From positions 1 through 10,643 of the forward strand of contig CAZLWX010000120.1 of NCBI GenBank assembly GCA_964563295.1: 10,643 nucleotides of DNA. The letters are read 5' to 3'. Source of the DNA: Chryseosolibacter sp964563295 (GTDB taxonomy: Bacteria > Bacteroidota > Bacteroidia > Cytophagales > Cyclobacteriaceae). Of this stretch, positions 7,106-10,643 are shown piece by piece. Within the stretch, counting starts at the first letter, position 1, and each line of letters opens with the position of its first letter. The notes under the pieces are model-generated. The model did no database searches. It was not told the origin of the DNA and worked only from the letters and a program-made list of their open reading frames with translations. The position numbers were made by a program, and so were the translations under genes.

Positions 7106-8248
7106 TCATGATGCGATTGCCTGATCCAGGTCGGCGATGAGGTCTTCGTGATCCTCCACACCAATACTGAGCCGGATGAGCGAGTCGACGAGTCCCGATT
7201 TGAGGCGTTCTTCCCGCGGAATACTCGCGTGTGTCATCGAGGCCGGGTGGTTGATGAGCGATTCAACGCCACCGAGTGACTCGGCTAACGAGAACAGCTT
7301 AACGTTCACCATCAGCTGATTTGCTTTTTGCTGACTGTCGTCTTTGAGCGTGAACGACAACATGCCGCCGAAGTCGCGCATCTGTTTCTTTGCTATGGCG
7401 TGGTTGGGATGGTCGGGAAACCCCGGCCAATAGACTTTTCCAACCCTGGGATGTTGACGAAGGAATTCCGCGACCTTACGGCCGTTGAGACAATGGCGTT
7501 CCATTCGAAGATGGAGCGTCTTGATGCCGCGCAGGACGAGGAAACAATCCTGCGGTCCCGGCACAGCGCCGCAGGAGTTCATTATAAAGGAGAGATCCTG
7601 GTACAGCTTCTCATCATTCGTTACCAGTGCGCCCATGATTACGTCTGAGTGGCCTCCAAGGTATTTGGTCACCGAGTGCATCACGATATCGGCGCCGAAG
7701 TCGAGCGGATTTTGCAGGTAGGGCGAAGCGAACGTGTTGTCGACTGCCACCATTACCTTGTGCGTCTTCGCGATAGCCGTGCACGCCGCGATGTCGATGA
7801 TGTTCATCAGCGGGTTGGTAGGCGTCTCCAGCCAAAGGAGTTTGGTTTTGGAATTAATTAGCGGCTCGATATTCGAGGTGTTGGTCAGGTCTACGAAATG
7901 AAATTTTATTCCGAAGCGCTCGTACACGCGCCGGAACAGCCGGTACGATCCGCCGTATAGGTCGTTGCTGGTGATTACCTCGTCACCGGGATTCAGCAGC
8001 CTGATTACCGCATCTGTAGCACCCATGCCCGACGAAAAGCAGAGTCCGAATTTCCCATTTTCAAGCGCTGCAATACTTTTCTGAAGTGCATTCCGGGTCG
8101 GGTTTGCGCCACGCGCGTAGGCGTAGCCTTTGTGTTTCGCCGGTGCTTCCTGCACATACGTTGACGTCTGGTAAACAGGTGTCATAATGGCACCCGTCGA
8201 CGCATCAGGCTCTACTCCCGCATGCACTGCCTTTGTTCCGAATTTCAT
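7106..8248 (-). CDS. metB: Cystathionine gamma-synthase-type PLP enzyme (trans-sulfuration family)
   Basis: This 380-aa cytoplasmic, PLP-dependent Cys/Met-metabolism enzyme most likely joins an activated homoserine ester with cysteine to make cystathionine on the way to methionine. The PLP lysine is K195 in HSVTKYLGGHSD. D170 (VAVDNTFASP) pairs with the pyridine nitrogen, Y98 (DLYGGSYRLF) stacks on the ring, and Y44/R46 (YARGANPTR) are the residues that reach the neighbouring subunit's phosphate. ETPTNPL (141-147) and the C-terminal AESLGGVESL (322-331) are intact. GGVESL with its glutamate favours gamma-synthase or gamma-lyase over beta-lyase (MetC). Synthase and gamma-lyase cannot be separated from sequence alone, so the symbol is provisional. 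Length matches the family (about 380-390). The ATG at 8248 gives the standard MKFGTKAVHAG start. Tandem arrays lie 6 bp before the start and 3 bp after the stop. The upstream E2 gene is 182 bp away and functionally unrelated. Confidence 0.93.
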   Translation of the reverse strand: MKFGTKAVHAGVEPDASTGAIMTPVYQTSTYVQEAPAKHKGYAYARGANPTRNALQKSIAALENGKFGLCFSSGMGATDAVIRLLNPGDEVITSNDLYGGSYRLFRRVYERFGIKFHFVDLTNTSNIEPLINSKTKLLWLETPTNPLMNIIDIAACTAIAKTHKVMVAVDNTFASPYLQNPLDFGADIVMHSVTKYLGGHSDVIMGALVTNDEKLYQDLSFIMNSCGAVPGPQDCFLVLRGIKTLHLRMERHCLNGRKVAEFLRQHPRVGKVYWPGFPDHPNHAIAKKQMRDFGGMLSFTLKDDSQQKANQLMVNVKLFSLAESLGGVESLINHPASMTHASIPREERLKSGLVDSLIRLSIGVEDHEDLIADLDQAIAS

Positions 8249-8254
8249 CTTGGA

Positions 8255-8320
8255 AAGTGTTCAAGTGTTCAAAATGTTGAAGTGTTCAAGTGTTGAGGTG
8301 TCGAAGTGTTGAAGTTTTCG
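8255..8320. repeat. Octamer array AAGTGTTC/AAGTGTTG next to a start codon
   Basis: Eight units of 8 or 9 bp read AAGTGTTC (twice), AAAATGTTG, AAGTGTTC, AAGTGTTG, AGGTGTCG, AAGTGTTG and AAGTTTTCG. The array starts 6 bp upstream of the PLP-enzyme ATG, so it forms that gene's whole proximal leader. On the transcribed strand it reads as repeats of GAACACTT. Copy-number change would alter the leader length and possibly translation. No ribosome-binding motif is seen between array and start. Confidence 0.9.
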
Positions 8321-8335
8321 GGTTGGTTTGCACTA

Positions 8336-8440
8336 CAACTTGCAACTTGTAACTTGCAACTTGTAACCTGCAACTTGTAACCTGCAACTTGTAACTTGTG
8401 ACCTGCAACCTGCAACTTGTAACTTGCAACTTACAAGCTG
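8336..8440. repeat. Heptamer array CAACTTG/TAACTTG overlapping the E2 stop codon
   Basis: Fifteen 7-bp units in unbroken phase run from 8336 to 8440, mostly CAACTTG alternating with TAACTTG or TAACCTG. The last two units are CAACTTA and CAAGCTG. They contain the stop codon (8431-8433) and the last two sense codons (Ser-Leu) of the minus-strand E2 gene, so the array reaches into coding sequence. The alternation of first base C/T gives a 14-bp dimer over most of its length. There is no strong dyad symmetry and no terminator-like T-run. Confidence 0.95.
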
Positions 8441-9735
8441 CGGTTCACATCAAACTTCTCCAAATAGTCCGCCACTCTTCTCACAAACGATCCGCCCAGT
8501 GCTCCGTCCACGACGCGGTGATCATAGGAGTGGGATAGGAACATTTTATGACGTATGGCGATAGCGTCGCCGTTGGGGGTTTCGATCACGGCGGGCTTTT
8601 TTTGGATTGCGCCGACGGCGAGGATAGCGACTTGCGGTTGCATGATGATCGGTGTGCCCATCACGTTACCGAAGGATCCTACGTTGGAAATCGTAAATGT
8701 TCCGCCGGCCAGGTCGTCGGCCTTGAGCTTATTGTCTCGTGCACGGCGCGCCAGATCGTTAACGGCTTTCGCGAGTCCGGTAATGTTGTACTGGTCGGCA
8801 TTCTTTATTACGGGCACGATAAGATTCCCGCTGGGAAGAGCTACCGCGATACCGATATTGATGTCGCGCTTGCGAATGATACGGTCGCCGTCAACCTGGA
8901 TATTGATCATCGGGTAATCCTTGATCGCCAGGGCCACGGCTTCTACGAAAATCGGCGTAAATGTTAATGTATCGCCTTCGCGTTTTTGGAATTCGTTTTT
9001 CACCTTGTTCCGCCACATGACGATACCGGTCACGTCGGCTTCGACAAACGAGGTCACGTGCGGGGAAATCCGTTTGGAATCAACCATGCGTTCGGCGATC
9101 ATCTTGCGCATGCGGTCCATCTCGATGATCTCGTCGTCGCCGGAGATTGAGGCGGGAATGCGCGTCGGCCCTTTCGGCGAATAGACGCCAGCGTGTTGTT
9201 GCGGAGTCGTCATAACTCCGCCGGACTTCCGCTGCTGTAAATAGCCAAGGATATCTTTCTTTGTGACGCGACCTTCCGCTCCCGAGCCCGGAATAGTTTC
9301 CAGTTCCGCGACTGGAATATTCTCTTCCCTGGCGATATTCTTTACCAGCGGCGAGTAGAAACGGCTCGCTGAACGATAGTCGGGAGCAACGGTCACACCG
9401 TTTGATCCATTGGACCGGGATTGTACCTGAGCCTTCGCGGGCTCGGATCTGACGGCGGCAACGGCAGGCGTGATTATACCTTCTTCTGTGTCAGCCTCGG
9501 AGGAGATCAGGGCTATGGCCTTGCCGACCTTGACTACTTCGCCTTCTTTAGCCAAAATTTCTTTCAGTACACCGGCATGGGTGGTCGGCACCTCCGTGTC
9601 GACTTTGTCTGTGGCGACCTCCAGTATCGACTCGTCCTGTTCCACGCGGTCGCCGGGTTTTTTCAGCCATTTGAGGATTGTGGCCTCCATGATGCTTTCA
9701 CCCATTTTTGGCATTACCAGTTCCACTAAAGCCAT
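8431..9735 (-). CDS. 2-oxoacid dehydrogenase complex E2 (dihydrolipoamide acyltransferase)
   Basis: This 434-aa cytoplasmic protein is the acyl-transfer core of a pyruvate or branched-chain 2-oxoacid dehydrogenase complex. One N-terminal lipoyl domain (about 2-78) carries the lipoylated lysine K44 in ATDKVDTEVP. A variable linker follows (80-125). A peripheral E1/E3-binding domain (about 127-166: YSPLVKNIAREENIPV through GRVTKKDILGYL) precedes a second linker. The catalytic domain (about 203-434) has the active-site motif SYDHRVVDGALGG, with H406 and D410, and the substrate-channel segment TISNVGSFGNVMGTP (348-362). The single lipoyl domain and the NVGSFG segment favour a branched-chain or general acyl E2 over 2-oxoglutarate E2 (SucB), but substrate is not certain, so no symbol is given. 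No E1 or E3 gene is in view. The ATG at 9735 begins the canonical MALVELVMPKMGES start. A heptamer array overlaps its 3' end. Confidence 0.95.
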   Translation of the reverse strand: MALVELVMPKMGESIMEATILKWLKKPGDRVEQDESILEVATDKVDTEVPTTHAGVLKEILAKEGEVVKVGKAIALISSEADTEEGIITPAVAAVRSEPAKAQVQSRSNGSNGVTVAPDYRSASRFYSPLVKNIAREENIPVAELETIPGSGAEGRVTKKDILGYLQQRKSGGVMTTPQQHAGVYSPKGPTRIPASISGDDEIIEMDRMRKMIAERMVDSKRISPHVTSFVEADVTGIVMWRNKVKNEFQKREGDTLTFTPIFVEAVALAIKDYPMINIQVDGDRIIRKRDINIGIAVALPSGNLIVPVIKNADQYNITGLAKAVNDLARRARDNKLKADDLAGGTFTISNVGSFGNVMGTPIIMQPQVAILAVGAIQKKPAVIETPNGDAIAIRHKMFLSHSYDHRVVDGALGGSFVRRVADYLEKFDVNRSL

Positions 9736-9757
9736 GTTTCAAACGTTTTCTGCGGCG

Positions 9758-9788
9758 TAAAGGTAATGGATCAGGTTGCAGGTTCCAA
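9758..9788 (-). promoter_or_regulatory. Candidate Bacteroidota promoter for the E2 gene
   Basis: On the minus strand, TTG (9786-9788) is followed after 20 bp by TACCTTTA (9758-9765), one mismatch from the Bacteroidota -7 consensus TAnnTTTG at acceptable spacing. It would start transcription roughly 15 bp before the E2 start codon. The -33 element lies inside the edge of the heptamer array at 9773-9871, so repeat expansion could have supplied or moved it. Match by eye only. Confidence 0.3.
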
Positions 9789-9871
9789 GGCTTAAGGTTC
9801 CGAGTTCCGGGTTCCTGGTTCCGAGTTCCTGGTTCCGAGTTCCTGGTTCCGGGTTCCTGGTTCCTGGTTCT
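9773..9871. repeat. Heptamer array GAGTTCC/TGGTTCC
   Basis: Units of 7 bp run from 9773 to 9871 with one 1-bp slip at 9794. The first three (AGGTTGC, AGGTTCC, AAGGCTT) are diverged. From 9795 eleven clean units follow, in which GAGTTCC or GGGTTCC alternates with TGGTTCC to form a 14-bp dimer GAGTTCCTGGTTCC. The array lies 37 bp upstream of the E2 start and 198 bp downstream of the YceI-like gene. Because the unit is not a multiple of three, every frame repeats over 21 bp, which generates a spurious repetitive peptide. Confidence 0.95.
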
Positions 9872-10069
9872 AACATTTTTGGGGGAGAATCAAACGTTGT
9901 GCGCTGGATTTTGACTGTCTTCAATTTAACAACTCTGCCGGCATTAACTGGCCTCGTTTGTAACGACCACCGCGTTGTGCCCGTCGTGGTTCGTAGTGTT
10001 CCTCGTGTTACTGCCTTTCGAGACTCTCGAATTTGACTACCATCTGAAGGTAAAAACAGCCGACGCATG
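9872..10069. other. Gene-free remainder of the E2/YceI-like intergenic region
   Basis: The 334 bp between the E2 start and the YceI-like stop hold no credible gene. Besides the heptamer array, this part has a degenerate run of 9-10 bp periods around 9973-10008 (CGTTGTGCC, CGTCGTGGTT, CGTAGTGTT, CCTCGTGTT), perhaps an eroded array. It also holds a short dyad TCGAGA/TCTCGA near 10018-10030. No intrinsic terminator with a U-tract is visible for the YceI-like gene. Confidence 0.5.
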
Positions 10070-10643
10070 TCACGCGTTTGCGCGCATGGCTTCGAGGTAG
10101 AGCTCGATGTTCACCGTCTCGGAAATGAAATTATCCCCCAGTGTGCGGTCATTTCCATAATTCATCTGCCACTCCGTCCGGTCGATGTCGAAGTTTGCCC
10201 TAGCCTTTAGCGTATTCCCATCCAGGTCAACTCGCGCCGGAAAACTGATGTTTCGCGTTACGCCTTTCAGTGTGAGATTTCCGCTGATCATGAAGTTCGC
10301 GCCCTCCACGAGCGATTTTTCCTGATCCTTTTCCTGATACGGAACAATGTTGGTGATCTCAAATGTCGATGGTCCGAATTTTTCCGCATCGAAGAAATCA
10401 CCGCTGAGCAGATGAGGCCTCAACTTTTCGAGGATGTCCTTGCCGTTTTGTTCCATCTTCAGCGAGTTGATGTTGATCACGAATGTTCCACCCGAAATCG
10501 AGTCGTTGTTGACGGCCAGGGCGCCGTAGTTCAGTTTAAAGGTCCCTGGGTGATTCTTGCCGACGCCATGTCCCGTAAACTTCACATATGAATCGGCTGT
10601 ATCCACGGTAAACGTGACTCCTGTCGGTACCAGACCCTCTTCT
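10070..10643 (-). CDS. YceI-like family protein (5' end beyond window)
   Basis: This YceI-like, lipocalin-fold protein is usually exported to the periplasm, and the family is associated with binding polyisoprenoid or amphipathic ligands. At least 190 residues are visible. The reading frame stays open past the GTG at 10606 to the window edge (…LVPTGVTFTVDTADSYVKFTG), so the N-terminus and any signal peptide are outside. The VDTADSYVKFTGHGVG segment is the first strand region of the family and makes that internal GTG an unlikely start. Family features in order are GGTFVININSLKM, LRPHLLSGDFFDAEKFGPSTFEITNI, ISGNLTLKGVTRNISFPARV and IDRTEWQMNYG. The C-terminal ETVNIELYLEAM is the expected last strand. 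It is on the same strand as the E2 gene but 334 bp away, so a shared transcript is doubtful. Physiological ligand unknown. Confidence 0.92.
   Translation of the reverse strand, partial: EEGLVPTGVTFTVDTADSYVKFTGHGVGKNHPGTFKLNYGALAVNNDSISGGTFVININSLKMEQNGKDILEKLRPHLLSGDFFDAEKFGPSTFEITNIVPYQEKDQEKSLVEGANFMISGNLTLKGVTRNISFPARVDLDGNTLKARANFDIDRTEWQMNYGNDRTLGDNFISETVNIELYLEAMRANA

Noticed and set aside
8255..8440. CRISPR array
   Set aside because: The units are 7-8 bp and contiguous, with no unique spacers and no cas genes in view.
9708..10036. Plus-strand frames giving WFRVPGSGFLVPGS-like repeats
   Set aside because: These are the same heptamer array translated on the other strand and not a collagen-like or surface repeat protein.
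9739..10068. Minus-strand 109-aa open frame ending in a repetitive GTRNPEPGTRNQELGTRNPE-type tract
   Set aside because: The repetitive part is only the 7-bp DNA array read in three frames over 21 bp. The N-terminal half is basic and shows no domain or plausible start context.
10070..10606. GTG at 10606 as the true start of the YceI-like gene
   Set aside because: The frame stays open to the window edge and the residues before the GTG (PTGVTFT) continue the expected first strand. A start here would also remove any export signal.

Overview
This window looks like a chromosomal fragment of a Bacteroidota bacterium, most likely from the Cytophagales side. That placement is an inference. It rests on the large stand-alone FtsX/MacB-type permease typical of the phylum, a YceI-like protein of Bacteroidota flavour, the lack of clear Shine-Dalgarno sequences before most starts, and weak TTG / TAnnTTTG-like promoter boxes. 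No rRNA, tRNA, transposase, integrase, phage gene or CRISPR array was found.

Layout. Positions 67-4545 (minus strand) hold three export-type genes. An orphan FtsX-like permease of 808 aa is transcribed first, followed by an ABC ATPase and an ABC-2 permease separated by only 8 bp, which together form a complete ATPase/permease pair. Positions 4796-5245 (plus) encode a short secreted TPR-like protein. It converges with a four-helix membrane protein of unknown function (5266-5826, minus). Divergent from that is a cytoplasmic protein of unknown function with a probable NTF2-like C-terminal half (6001-6831, plus). A 100-N assembly gap follows at 6897-6996. From 7106 to the right edge everything is on the minus strand: a cystathionine gamma-synthase-type PLP enzyme, a lipoyl-bearing 2-oxoacid dehydrogenase E2, and a YceI-like protein whose 5' end lies beyond the window.

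The genes are mostly ordinary housekeeping or transport genes, and I do not see a new multi-gene system. The unusual signal is between the genes. At least seven short-unit tandem arrays occupy intergenic spaces (1-56, 6864-6896, 7031-7052, 7060-7102, 8255-8320, 8336-8440, 9773-9871). Each has its own word, but the unit length is always 7 or 8 bp. The heptamer arrays tend to alternate two variants, giving a 14-bp dimer. Several begin at or within about 10 bp of a stop codon, and one contains the E2 stop codon in perfect 7-bp phase. Two octamer arrays sharing the core GAACAC lie in opposite orientation on either side of the PLP-enzyme gene. One array borders the assembly gap, so the gap is probably repeat-driven.
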